A DNA stretch of 64,000 bases from CAYNWT01 sp964450955 (GTDB lineage Bacteria > Planctomycetota > Planctomycetia > Planctomycetales > Planctomycetaceae). The notes under the pieces are model-generated. The model saw nothing but the letters and a program-made list of their open reading frames with translations. It was not told the DNA's origin and ran no database searches. Shown piece after piece: positions 12,501 to 17,856 of this stretch. The first letter of the stretch is position 1, and each line of letters opens with the position of its first letter. A program made the translations under genes and the position numbers. The DNA lies in assembly GCA_964450955.1 (NCBI GenBank), contig CAYVFI010000010.1, positions 1 to 64,000 of the forward strand, read 5' to 3'.

Positions 12501-13427
12501 ATTCGTATCCAAATTCCAGTCAATGAACGCCTCCCCGGGATCGGTATCTGCGACACCAATGTTGTCATCGCCGTCGTTGTCCCAGTCGCCGACAACCGGC
12601 ACGTCGAATGCCACACTCCCGTAGTTATTGATCGTATTGTCAATGTTTAGCGTCGTTGGTGTGTTGTTCGGGTACGGATTCGCACCAGCAGCAGCGTGCG
12701 CATGGAACCAGTCGAAGTTTGCCCCATCATTCCGAACAGCGCCGACGTCGGCACGACCATCCCCGGAGAAGTCTCCAACAACCGGAATGTCATTCACCGT
12801 CGCTGCAGTGTGTCCGCTATTCAGACCAAAACTAAACGTCGCACTGATCGGGACCGTGAAGTCATTGAAATAGTCTGTCCCGCCGGTCGGGTCCCAGTAA
12901 TGAACGTACCACTCAAGCAGAGTCGAGCCGGCATCTAAATCGACGGCGACAATGTCGTCGTGCCCATCACCATTCAGGTCACCAATCAGCGGCGTGTGAT
13001 CAGACAACCCGAATCGAAACAGGTATTCCTGATCTGTATCTCGGTCCGTATCACCAAGCCACTGCAGACCCCCACTGACCTCACGGACGACGACACCCTG
13101 ATCGAAACCGATATTGTTGAAGTCACCCACCAGGGCCACATCGTCTCCACCAGCGCCCGCCCCTGGTGCGCCAGACCTCAGACCGTAGTCAAAGGAGAAC
13201 TCAGAACCCCCACCGAATCCCCCGGCAAGGTCATCGTTGTCCAACTCCCACTGCAGGAGGTTCGAGGCGTCCGTATTCACGACGCCGACATTGACCGTCA
13301 ACAATGTGCGGTCTTCCAATTGGTCGGCGGCAACACCGACCGAACCGCGGCGACGAGTCATCGTGACCGGAGCGGAATCAATTCGTAAACATCGCAGCAA
13401 CTTACGTGCAAAATCCGTGGCACTCAT
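1..13427 (-). CDS. Giant planctomycete surface protein, beta-helix/PKD repeats (partial, 3' end outside window)
   Basis: One reading frame runs from ATG at 13427 to the left edge, at least 4,475 codons; I checked the frame at points near 11150, 8670, 5650, 2600 and 119 and it is the same throughout. An AAGGT Shine-Dalgarno-like stretch precedes the start. Order of parts: LEDRTLL at residues 37-43, typical of planctomycete extracellular proteins; FG-GAP-like repeats with GDxNGDGxxD motifs (about 60-330); a cassette with APGNSPGILNTG and SGTFAGL; a beta-helix array (about 690-1660); a second copy of the cassette (about 1712) and a longer beta-helix array (about 1910-3330); PKD-like domains with WGDG motifs (about 3490-4060); then an Asp/Gly-rich RTX-like tail. 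This is inferred to be a very large secreted or surface-attached adhesin-like or polysaccharide-binding protein. No enzyme active site was recognised. The C-terminus is not in the window. Confidence 0.9.
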   Translation of the reverse strand, partial: MSATDFARKLLRCLRIDSAPVTMTRRRGSVGVAADQLEDRTLLTVNVGVVNTDASNLLQWELDNDDLAGGFGGGSEFSFDYGLRSGAPGAGAGGDDVALVGDFNNIGFDQGVVVREVSGGLQWLGDTDRDTDQEYLFRFGLSDHTPLIGDLNGDGHDDIVAVDLDAGSTLLEWYVHYWDPTGGTDYFNDFTVPISATFSFGLNSGHTAATVNDIPVVGDFSGDGRADVGAVRNDGANFDWFHAHAAAGANPYPNNTPTTLNIDNTINNYGSVAFDVPVVGDWDNDGDDNIGVADTDPGEAFIDWNLDTNGGGAAELSYQYGSSGDQLVVGNWADVYWDGAGNFSGDGLLWSDPGNWSSGAVPDSMSSVVIDQPGSATVVVHDAGITNLGSLNSFEALSVTGGFLTIDGDSSADSVAVGGGLLTVNGSLASTVSVSGGTLAGSGTVSSAVTVSASGVIAPGNSPGILNTGNFDLQAGSTLEIEFGGSGANPGIDYDQVNVTGTVTLAGTLDVIPYSSMTAAVDYVIINNDGLDVVSGTFAGLAEGATVSDNGSEFTISYVGGDGNDVTLTPLNQTYVVTNTDEIGPGSLEQAIVDANSFPGHDAVAFNIAGVGPHTIGVVGSLPAITDTVTIDGYTQPGASANTLLEGNDSVLGIILDGTMAPAATGLEVNGISAAGTTISGLEITNFSTAILGQNTNNLTVEGNHIHLSTNFGVYFANVDGGTIGGDSVDARNTVSGTTGNGIGVRVSGTSANNVVSGNYVGTDRSGTSIDANLRGLLIDGGAGNTLGGTTAAERNLISGNTNVGIQVDSGSTIVIGNFIGTDAAGSTALANGVGVTLAGIGSRIGGPGSEGNVISGNTFRGIDVNDAAATGMKIQGNLIGLNAAGTAAIPNGADGILAARGIVLIGTDGDGVDDAAERNVVSGNSGDGIELGTTIEATVAGNLIGLATDGTTAIANAENGVRVTTSGSATIGGLLPAETNVISGNSSRGIRVIGASVMGTQILGNLIGTTADGLDALGNVRQGIQVDGGSNGTTIGDGSTAGRNVIAGNGLGAIAIFSSPNTSISGNYIGTDVNGEDTTIGGIGNGGDAVSIASTAALIDSNVIANAGGGAIFLGNDTGSTIIGNTIGLNAAGNTALPNSSGIVVSTGSGVTIGGSAVGNGNVISSSNNHGITLNNNSTGIEIQGNMIGLNAAGDTAFPNGSHGIFIESGSSNNTIGGSTPGERNVISGNNVDGISLDGAGTGNRISGNYIGTNAAGDATVPNGQYNISLVNGSDGTIIGTNGDGSGDAGEGNVIAGHAVRGINIDDSDNVVIAGNFIGINAAGDTSLQSAISSVGVYAESSSGLRIGTDANGTSDVEERNVISGHQGNQGRNIFLNNNTGPSAIAGNYIGVDSTGLLPIDPLLAVTKGTGILVSGSDGDQIGGSSPAQRNIIGGLNIGIQVTARDFRIQGNYIGVGPDGVTDVGVDSDGVDLLQTAFGFVGTDGDGIDDAAEGNVISGNGTGVDTSSHFFTTVPRISGNIIGLDATGTIAVPNNVGVTARRRSIIGTDGDGVSDSLERNIISGNTSHGVFIDPSTNTEVIVAGNYIGLLPDGVTPAGNGGSGVFFDSGIGGQTIGGDIAAERNVIAANTGAGISFTTDSDAVVLDNLIGTAADGVTVVPGQTSALEIGGTAISYINGFLSASEGVVVSSTGTLGGSGTIDGPVVAESGATVAPGNSPGILNTGDFTFADGATFEVEIGGTTAGNTNNDHDQLNVTGTVTIGDNVTLDTQQFLTFVPTSGDEFTIINNDGSDAVSGTFAGLPEGSLVGNFMGLGRAATISYVGGDGNDVVLTDAGISYVVVNTNDSGAGSLRQAIMDANANPGRDNIVFNIPGAGVHVINPASDLPTITDPVQLDASSQPGYTNSPLVAIDRGANALTDGLVITGGDSVVKGLMIYGFDSGNGITITTNGGNVIQGNYIGTDGTNASANNRGIWIQDSDSNVIGGDYMDLSVANVISGNRLGLTVVDSALTQVSGNFIGLDPTGQQLLANTSTGIVLNRATQTVIGTNGDGDAEVAERNFFAGGDSASILVTSDSAAASQNVIANNYIGTDIDGTENFAAGRGIVLNDAGTRVGTDADGVSDVVERNLINGDTEAISLDGNGGHTVAGNWIGIDVTGAVAYDSGVGVGVDIKSSGNLIGGSTVVERNVISGHESGLGFETGAAGNRVSGNYIGTDTTGLLAVPNTGTGILITEDAGANIFGTDFDGLGDATEGNVVSGNGSSGFVVLGASQVIAGNIIGLGADGNTVLGQTIAGVSLGRNATGSVVGGSDDSQRNVISGNGHGVEVAVGGVHVAGNYIGTDISGSLNRGNTGFGVLLQGGASVVGGNAVGEGNVISGNAAEIFVGGADTGSRIQGNYIGTSSDGLALLSTASGIITDSNGVGLVIGVDGDGIGDEREGNVIVAGGGNAIQIASDDTTIAGNLIGLNANGTAQLGNASTGIRLDTPTGAGTVIGTNGDTVSDTLERNVISGFGTGLRVRAAVTIAGNYIGTDESGTVAIPNGSGILVDQVAPAGVLIGTDGDGVADAAERNVISGNVGDGLEIFADGTVIAGNYIGADATGLVDLGNGRDGVRVAGSGNQIGGATPEFRNVISGNDGFGVFLSGGASSFNTLEGNYIGVGSDGSTALGNAVGVVATGGAFNNFIGTAAAGNTISANLGAGISLGGASTTGNFIQGNIVGLDASGLNPLGNLDVGIVAAGGANSSIIGTDGDGVDDSTEGNVVSSNGNIGIRLVDDGSDDHVVAGNIIGLDITASVQRANERFGGIVITGSDNNRVGSNSDGVSDALERNIISGNLDFGVVLEGADSTTIAGNYIGTDGAGLFGIANFGGVFVLNSTNTLVGGINSGSRNLISGNTNEGVVVLGAGTSNTVVSGNLIGVNESGDGSVPNSVGVRVANGATATRVGGSDPSERNLISGNAGDGVQVQGSAGDVTIQGNWIGLSTSGTAAIPNGDDGIDWSGAGAGSLIGTDGDGVNDVAERNVISGNVHSGLEFFSTIPAIKGNWIGIDAITGQNAIGNATGILAFSANGGVIGVDGDGSAGEANEGNVISGNGVAGINITSSNPALSLTSNVVIAGNFVGTDSTGTQAVPNGLTGSNGGGIQFVRGTNQRVGTNSDGVSDELERNVISGNFGTGLLMRSTGIVAGNYVGTDVTGTKALGNGVGIFVDLPTGSLQIGTNGDGTRDAVEGNVISGNSTGIYLDDGIAAISGNFIGTDATGQIGVGNNIGVFSRRPDSGTAIGGSGALANVVAFNSTGLFGNTASAVLFSGVGQNDFHANALGIDYSPVGPTPNSGAGTFAENFPVLTNAFIEGADLVVEGFAVPGVTFDLYQASPNLTGFGEGETFIATFTEGAAADEDSSSGSYTNADAGGANVGNGSGNRFRFRVPAPAGLGFGDRVTALAAGAEFSNSLLVGEESQQGQPGSSLEPVIFETFDDDGGFVPFSNRVLQGGESLSLLGDFYDPDSLAWTATVDFGDGSGVQSLALRDDFHFNLEHDFPGAGTYTVQIEIVDNTLAVGTTSFVVTVSNEAPVLSDNLFSLTSPLFEGETATLTGFFADSGLTDSHTIEVNWGDGTAPQFYPVPQVGDRTFSASHRYEDDTDLFGTNNTATPVDVYRVQVRVIDQDGGTDDLPNGLLLAEVFNVAPSDVQVNFGSAAVEGQVVTLDGSFVDPGVLDTFEVTVDWGDGSPQDTVSLAAGTTTFSGFNHTYLDNGSYDITVQVADDDAPLSFAEFAQTIAIANEVPNSVSVNVSAPADENGEVTVDGTFADSGSLDEHIVSIDWGDGSVPTEFSLSAGVTSFAGIRHQYRNNLPGDADYPITVSVRDYDDVFVFGTGTQAASVANVAPSIVMLELDSQGPFVEGDTVTLTGQYDDAGLLDRHEVSVVWGDGSPVDVIEVNSEDRTFSATYTYRDNGLAAGEVADLVVSVTDDDGAIATASLAPVVANAEPVASFLPAASNNDPTKILLEGQASDFGVDDSLTYQWAAWRDGDVVPVVGIDGGTTFELNIPAGDSSTWVVSLWVNDDDGGVGTYQSAFVIGTQGPDSLTIDDGNFVSGVPNLTVLSLDGRDLIDATAVSVGNVILDGGLEDDTLFGGTGDDIYFLRGGDDNANTFPGGASGNINPNVLGDDRYFVVPNSTHTVFDDSRSGGDRENSLDFSLANEIDGAGVTFDLSAVDDGSLQPAQDVYPDGNEAGQHLVAAQGSFGELVGSGFDDGLTAATDSTVMAGSGNDKLFVNGGTTGVQIFAGADNDDLLTTGTGIADLSFNGDDGLDTLTNEGTIADLTFGGGADNDELINTGTIADLTFGGGADSDDLINDGGVVETLSFNGDDGLDSLVNTGTVTDLAFGGGADNDELINMGTIVDLTFGGGADSDDLINDGGLVEMLSFNGDDGLDSLTNTGTVVDLTFGGGADDDELINMGTVTDLTFGGGADSDDLINDG
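1240..2950 (-). other. PKD-like domain block of the giant protein
   Basis: Within the minus-strand frame, WGDG motifs each followed by a tyrosine-rich strand and a VxVxDDD ending recur about every 90-100 residues, for example near 2600, 2260 and 1970. This matches PKD (immunoglobulin-like) folds in surface proteins. Each repeat carries an acidic DxDG-type end. They are inferred to act as a spacer or stalk between the beta-helix modules and the RTX-like tail. Confidence 0.75.
3430..7885 (-). repeat. Second right-handed beta-helix array (about 21 turns-sets)
   Basis: The minus frame shows about 21 copies of GNxIGTDxxG followed by an N-rich link and xxERNVISGN, spaced about 60-70 residues. It is preceded near 7880 by a GAGSLRQAI-DAN segment, the usual entry sequence of such parallel beta-helix proteins. 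Many units contain an inserted IGTDGDGxxD acidic loop. The units are clearly related but not identical at the DNA level, so the array is old rather than a recent expansion. Confidence 0.85.
8440..11680 (-). repeat. First right-handed beta-helix array (about 15 turns-sets)
   Basis: About 15 GNxIGxxxxG units in the same frame as the array at 3430-7885, preceded near 11674 by GPGSLEQAI-DAN. Together with the preceding APGNSPGILNTG cassette it forms the first of two large paralogous modules in the giant protein. Confidence 0.85.
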
Positions 13428-14307
13428 GTTCGGCTACCTTGCTGTTTCTGTGGTACTCGGTGGAGGGAACCTCAGCGCAAGGACTTGGGAAGAAACTCAA
13501 AACTTGAGTTGACGAGCGAAGAATCGACCTTAGCCAGGCCACAGCCCATCATCGCGCAACAGACCGTCGGCCAGAACATGGACCAAATCGCCTGATCCAT
13601 GCAGCCCTGTGCGCAGCGTTTAACCAGAGTGTTAAACCGCCCAATATTCGAACGCTTCACTAGAAGTCCTTTAGGCTTCCGCGCGGCGCCGACCCCGTTA
13701 AGAACAAAGACGCGGTCCCGAACAAAATAGCGCCGGCAAAACCGGGGGAAACAAAACTTTTTTGTCTCAAATGTCACAATGCCACGTATGACCACCCACT
13801 AAATGTGGTCGCATAGCCACCTGCAACACCTCGCCCCCAATCTAATTCCCGGTGACTCGAACCCTGACAGCAGATGGCCAGTCGGGGTGAAGCAAGAACC
13901 GATCCGGTCAGCACCCGCAACGACAGTGGTTTCGCATCGAATCCAACCGCAAGACGGGCGGGCAGCGCAGGGTCACACTAGAGCCCAACAAGGCTCCGAT
14001 GCGAGAAGACTCTCTGCCCGAAGGCAAAGCCAGGATGCAGTGGAACCCGCCGGGAAACTCAGTCTTCCCTGCCAGACAGCCCCAAAGCTCGGCCTCTGTT
14101 CGCGGGGCGACGCGAGTTTGACTCCGCGGGTGCTTGCACGGCACTTTACCCGTGGCGGCGCGGTCTTAAGCGCGTGGTTGCCTGCCCGCTTCGCCGCATC
14201 AAACTCCGTTTCCAGGATCCGTGGTGATCCCGACGCTCGAAGCATTCCGTTTACCAAACCGACAGATCAAACCGACAGATCAAACCGACATGTCCGACCA
14301 ATACCGG
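13428..14307. other. 880-bp stretch without a convincing gene
   Basis: Upstream region of the giant gene and downstream region of the PilB-like gene. Possible reading frames here have no family features and biased, low-complexity composition. The promoter of the giant gene should lie in the part nearest 13428, but I could not pick out a clear -35/-10 pair. It contains the short tandem repeat at 14256-14290. Confidence 0.6.
14256..14290 (+). repeat. 13-bp tandem repeat, 2.7 copies
   Basis: The unit AAACCGACAGATC occurs twice in full (14256-14268, 14269-14281) and once in part (14282-14290), just downstream of the PilB-like gene. No function is evident. Confidence 0.8.
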
Positions 14308-15669
14308 CTACTCGGGTCGGCGGCGGCGGCGACGTTTCTTCCCTGGACGCTTTCGCGGCGGGCTTAGGGTTCGCTGAAGTTCTTCCAGCGAGGTCTTGCC
14401 TTCCATTACCAGGCGGAGGCCGTCTTTCTGCAGCGTCATCCCGTTGTCCAGCCGCATTTGTTCCTTGATCGCCGCAGGGTCGGCTCCGGCAAGAATGACC
14501 TCCTTCATCCCGTCCGTGACACGCAGGAGTTCATACATTCCAACGCGACCGTGGTACGGCGAACCACCGCAGGGCTCACACAGTTCTTCAATAGTTGGAG
14601 CTTCAGGATCCTCTTCGTCCGGAACCGGCGCGCGGTACAGGACTTTCGTTTCCGGCGGCATTCCGAGTCGTTTTAGGAGTTGCGGGTTTGGTCGGTAAGC
14701 TTCTTTGCAATCCTCACACAGGGCTCTGGCAAGTTTCTGCGTGATAATACCTCGCAGACCTTCTGCAACAACGTCTGCACCCAGCCAGCTAATCAAAGTT
14801 TGAATCGCGGTCGCCGGATCCGGGGCGGGAAATTCAGCGATGAATGCCAGCCGCTTTTGAAACTCAAAGATTGTCTGAGCGGTCTCTGGTTCGTCAATCG
14901 GATCGACAAACAAGACATTCGCTTCACGCCTTAACACACGATCAAGACTCATCGCGAGATCGTGCTCTTCCTCCGGGGTGAACTCAGCAATATTTATCAG
15001 TTCGCGGTGACCGGTGTCGGCCATGCTGTAGACGGTATAAAGATACGCGTCGACCGTATGCAGGACGACATACGAAGTCGTCGTCGCTCCGGAAGCGGGT
15101 GGCCCCACAACAAGCACCACACCGCTTTGCTCAGTCAGCATCGCGCGGATTTCTTTGCGGAAATCCTGAGTAAACCCGGCGTGATCGGCCTTGAGAATTT
15201 GTTTTTTTAGGTTTTCAACACGAACCCGCACGCGTTCCTGACCGTTTTTCGTCAGCGACGTGTCTACGACCAGAATGTATTCGACTTCTTCGTACTCAGC
15301 ATTAATACCGCCGGACTGTTCCTCGTCACGAATATTAATATCAAGACCGGCAAGAAGCTTTAGCACCTGCGTAATCGCAAGCGCTCGTTTACCGGGCAGA
15401 CTGGTAAGCGGGTAAGCCACTCCGTCGATGATGCATCGAACAGCCGCCTTCGGCCCGCGCGGTTCAATGAGAATTTCCTGCGCGCCGCGGGAGACTGCGT
15501 CGGAGACAAGTTCTTTTGCGGGCAGCAATCCGGCCCGCGCAAGTTTCGCGTTGGCTTTGAGGTTCGCTTCGACGCCGTTCAGAGAACCCTGGAAGAGGAT
15601 GAGTTCCATCTCCTCTTCTTCTTCCTCAATCTCTTCCTCGACTTCGCGTTTTTTTCGACCAAAAACCAC
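14308..15669 (-). CDS. PilB/GspE-like secretion ATPase with abnormal Walker A
   Basis: The 453-residue protein follows the GspE/PilB plan: an N-terminal helical part, the IEPRG and IDGV strands of the N2 domain (about 65-85), LAGLDI (107-111), the P-loop region (189-198), and a C-terminal tetracysteine zinc site (Cys318, 321, 364, 367) with GRVGMYELL. The P-loop reads GPPASGATTT, so the lysine expected in GxxxxGKT is alanine, and the region around FVDPIDEPETAQ replaces the usual GEIRDxET Walker B. An acidic run (about residues 10-21) and a basic tail (about 440-452) flank the protein. The start is GTG. It is inferred to be a diverged, possibly non-hydrolysing member of type II secretion or type IV pilus ATPases. 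No other secretion gene is adjacent. Confidence 0.8.
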   Translation of the reverse strand: MVFGRKKREVEEEIEEEEEEMELILFQGSLNGVEANLKANAKLARAGLLPAKELVSDAVSRGAQEILIEPRGPKAAVRCIIDGVAYPLTSLPGKRALAITQVLKLLAGLDINIRDEEQSGGINAEYEEVEYILVVDTSLTKNGQERVRVRVENLKKQILKADHAGFTQDFRKEIRAMLTEQSGVVLVVGPPASGATTTSYVVLHTVDAYLYTVYSMADTGHRELINIAEFTPEEEHDLAMSLDRVLRREANVLFVDPIDEPETAQTIFEFQKRLAFIAEFPAPDPATAIQTLISWLGADVVAEGLRGIITQKLARALCEDCKEAYRPNPQLLKRLGMPPETKVLYRAPVPDEEDPEAPTIEELCEPCGGSPYHGRVGMYELLRVTDGMKEVILAGADPAAIKEQMRLDNGMTLQKDGLRLVMEGKTSLEELQRTLSPPRKRPGKKRRRRRRPE

Positions 15670-15706
15670 GTGACTGCCTTCTGCTATAAAATCAATGTGC
15701 GATCAG

Positions 15707-15732
15707 GGCCAGGGTTACATAGAACCCTGGCC
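15707..15732. repeat. Perfect 10-bp stem hairpin
   Basis: GGCCAGGGTT and AACCCTGGCC flank a 6-nt loop. It lies between dapA and the PilB-like gene, both on the minus strand. There is no T-run after it, so a Rho-independent terminator is not clear; it may be an intergenic palindromic repeat or mRNA 3' structure. Confidence 0.65.
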
Positions 15733-15845
15733 GCGTCGCTGTTCAGCTTTGGATGTCCTGGTGACCAGAACCAAACAACCTGCCCCGGTCACGCCATCAA
15801 GTATCCGACTTAGTGGGGTGGATGCCAGACCGTTTCGCCCGGGTT

Positions 15846-16736
15846 TCAGGTCAGAAGTTCGTAGCGTTGTAGCGTTTGTGTCAGTTGTTCGACTTGCTCG
15901 TCTGTCAACGGTGTCAGTGGAAGCCGGACTTCGCCGTTATTACGGCCCAACAGCTTCATTCCGGCTTTCAGCGGAATGGGGTTGGTCGCGAGTCCCAGCA
16001 TATCACGACACAGCGGGAACAGTCGTTGGTGCAGTCGCTGAGCTTCGGCGACGTTTCCTTCGCGGAACGCAGTCACCATGGCTTTGACGTCCTTCGGAAC
16101 AATGTTGCCCGCGACCGAAACAACTCCGCTTCCGCCCAGTGACATCAGCGGCAATGTCAGGCTGTCGTCGCCAGATAGCAGGGTCAGATCGCATAGGTTC
16201 AGAATCGCTGAGGCCTGGTCCATAGAACCAGTCGATTCTTTGACAGCCACAACATTGTCAAACTCAGCAATGCGAGCAATCGTTTCCGGTTCCATGTTGG
16301 CCGCGGTTCGGCCCGGAATGTTGTACAGGATAATCGGAATATCAACAGCCTGCGCGACTGTTGCGTAGTGCTGGTAGAAACCTTCCTGGGTTGGCTTGTT
16401 GTAATACGGAGCCACCATCAGAGCTCCGGTCGCACCAGCGTCTTTGGCGAACTGCGTCAGCCGAACAGCTTCGGTGGTACTGTTGGAACCAGTACCCGCC
16501 ATAACCTTGACTCGCCCGGCTGCCTGTTCGCACACAACAGAGATGACCTGTTCGTGTTCGTCGTGCGTCAGCGTTGGGCTTTCACCAGTGGTGCCAACGG
16601 GGCTCACACAATCGGTTCCGGCTTCGACCTGAAAGTCGACCAGTTCTCGCAGCGCCGCTTCGTCAACTTTTCCATCCTTAAATGGAGTGATTAGTGCGGT
16701 TGTCAGCCCTGCGAATTGTTCTCCCTTACGACTCAT
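15846..16736 (-). CDS. dapA: 4-hydroxy-tetrahydrodipicolinate synthase
   Basis: The 296-residue length is typical of DapA. The enzyme condenses pyruvate with aspartate semialdehyde in lysine and diaminopimelate synthesis. Visible family motifs are GTTGESPTL (substrate loop), YYNKPTQEG (with the catalytic tyrosine region near IILYNIPGRT), VAVKEST (Schiff-base lysine) and SGDDSLTLPLMSLGG. The ATG start has a GGAAGAG Shine-Dalgarno sequence about 8 nt upstream. It lies 56 nt downstream of the hydroxyisobutyrate-dehydrogenase-like gene on the same strand and may be cotranscribed with it. Members of the wider DapA/NAL family use other aldolase substrates, but the motifs and context support DapA. 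Confidence 0.92.
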   Translation of the reverse strand: MSRKGEQFAGLTTALITPFKDGKVDEAALRELVDFQVEAGTDCVSPVGTTGESPTLTHDEHEQVISVVCEQAAGRVKVMAGTGSNSTTEAVRLTQFAKDAGATGALMVAPYYNKPTQEGFYQHYATVAQAVDIPIILYNIPGRTAANMEPETIARIAEFDNVVAVKESTGSMDQASAILNLCDLTLLSGDDSLTLPLMSLGGSGVVSVAGNIVPKDVKAMVTAFREGNVAEAQRLHQRLFPLCRDMLGLATNPIPLKAGMKLLGRNNGEVRLPLTPLTDEQVEQLTQTLQRYELLT

Positions 16737-16792
16737 TGATTCTCTTCCGTTTCGTTCAGTTAGCTTTTGTTAGTAAATGTATTGTGGATGGA

Positions 16793-17716
16793 CTACGCGT
16801 CGCGGTTTGTCCAATCAACGTTTGATAGTTTGGCCATTGCAAGCTGCAACGCGTGTGTGCCATCACGGCCATGCCCCTGAGCCTGCAGTGCAAGATAAAG
16901 CTGATGAGCCAACGCGAGGCCCGGCATCGACAAACCAAGGTTCTTCGATTCCGAAAGCGCGATGCTCATGTCTTTGATGAAGTGTTCGACAAAGAAGCCG
17001 GGATCAAAGTTGTTATCCATGATCCGAGGACCAAGGTTCGACAACGACCAGCTTCCCGCCGCGCCGCTGCCGACAGATTCAAGCACCGTCGGCAAGTCCA
17101 GGCCCGCCTGATTCGCGTACAGCAACGCTTCGCACACGCCAATCATGTTGGTGGCGATGAGAATTTGGTTGACCATCTTCGTGTGCTGACCAGAACCAGC
17201 AGGCCCCTGGTAAACGATGGTCTTACCCATCGCGTCCCAGCAAGGCTGCAGCGATTCGACGATCTCTTTATCGCCGCCGATCATGATCGACAGCGTTCCA
17301 TTCTTCGCGCCGACATCACCGCCGGAGACAGGGGCGTCAATTGATGAGGCTCCTGTGGCGGTTGCTGCTTCGTAAATTTCGATCGCCAGTGAGGGATCAC
17401 TGGTTGTCATATCAACCAGTACGTTCCCGGGCGAACACCCGGCAATGGCTCCGTCGTCACCCAGCAAAACGTCGCGAACATCCTGCGGGAACCCGACAAT
17501 TGAAAAGATCACATCCGACGCTTCAGCAACAGCTTTCGGCGTATCGACCCAGTTTGCCCCTTTTGAAACAAGACTGTCAGCTTTCGACTTTGTGCGGGTG
17601 TAAACAGTTGCAGCAAACCCCGCATCCATCAGATGCGCGCACATGCTGGAACCCATGACACCGGTGCCGATCCAACCGATGCGTGTTTTGCCTGGTTCAA
17701 CTTCTAAAATGGCCAC
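16793..17716 (-). CDS. 3-hydroxyisobutyrate dehydrogenase family NAD(P)-oxidoreductase
   Basis: An N-terminal Rossmann motif GWIGTGVMG, the family signature DAPVSGGDVGAKNGTL, and a catalytic-lysine region KMVNQIL place it in the beta-hydroxyacid dehydrogenase family. Substrate could be 3-hydroxyisobutyrate, tartronate semialdehyde or glyoxylate; the sequence does not decide. The frame stays open up to 17824, but I prefer GTG at 17716 (AILEVEPGKTRIG), giving 307 residues. This fits the family length and avoids overlap with the divergent aminotransferase gene; the Shine-Dalgarno sequence is weak for either start. It lies upstream of dapA on the same strand. Confidence 0.85.
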   Translation of the reverse strand: MAILEVEPGKTRIGWIGTGVMGSSMCAHLMDAGFAATVYTRTKSKADSLVSKGANWVDTPKAVAEASDVIFSIVGFPQDVRDVLLGDDGAIAGCSPGNVLVDMTTSDPSLAIEIYEAATATGASSIDAPVSGGDVGAKNGTLSIMIGGDKEIVESLQPCWDAMGKTIVYQGPAGSGQHTKMVNQILIATNMIGVCEALLYANQAGLDLPTVLESVGSGAAGSWSLSNLGPRIMDNNFDPGFFVEHFIKDMSIALSESKNLGLSMPGLALAHQLYLALQAQGHGRDGTHALQLAMAKLSNVDWTNRDA

Positions 17717-17856
17717 AGCTTTGCCCAACTCCGAAAACACAATCTGCTGACGCTTTTCGTGTCGAGCCGAACCCGACATCATGCGTAGGCACTGCATCAT
17801 ACCTGTGCGGACTTTCGAAGTCACTGAACCCGCATTCCTTGAACGAGCCGACCTTG

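Noticed and set aside
1..13400. Many plus-strand frames of 60-180 codons with Pro/Ser-rich products
   Set aside because: They are antisense shadows of the repeats in the giant minus-strand gene, with matching period and codon bias of that gene.
13472..13795. Minus-strand 107-codon frame upstream of the giant gene
   Set aside because: No signal peptide, domain or ribosome binding site; composition unlike neighbouring genes.
13803..14468. Plus-strand 221-codon frame
   Set aside because: Overlaps the end of the PilB-like gene on the other strand, low-complexity composition and no family match.
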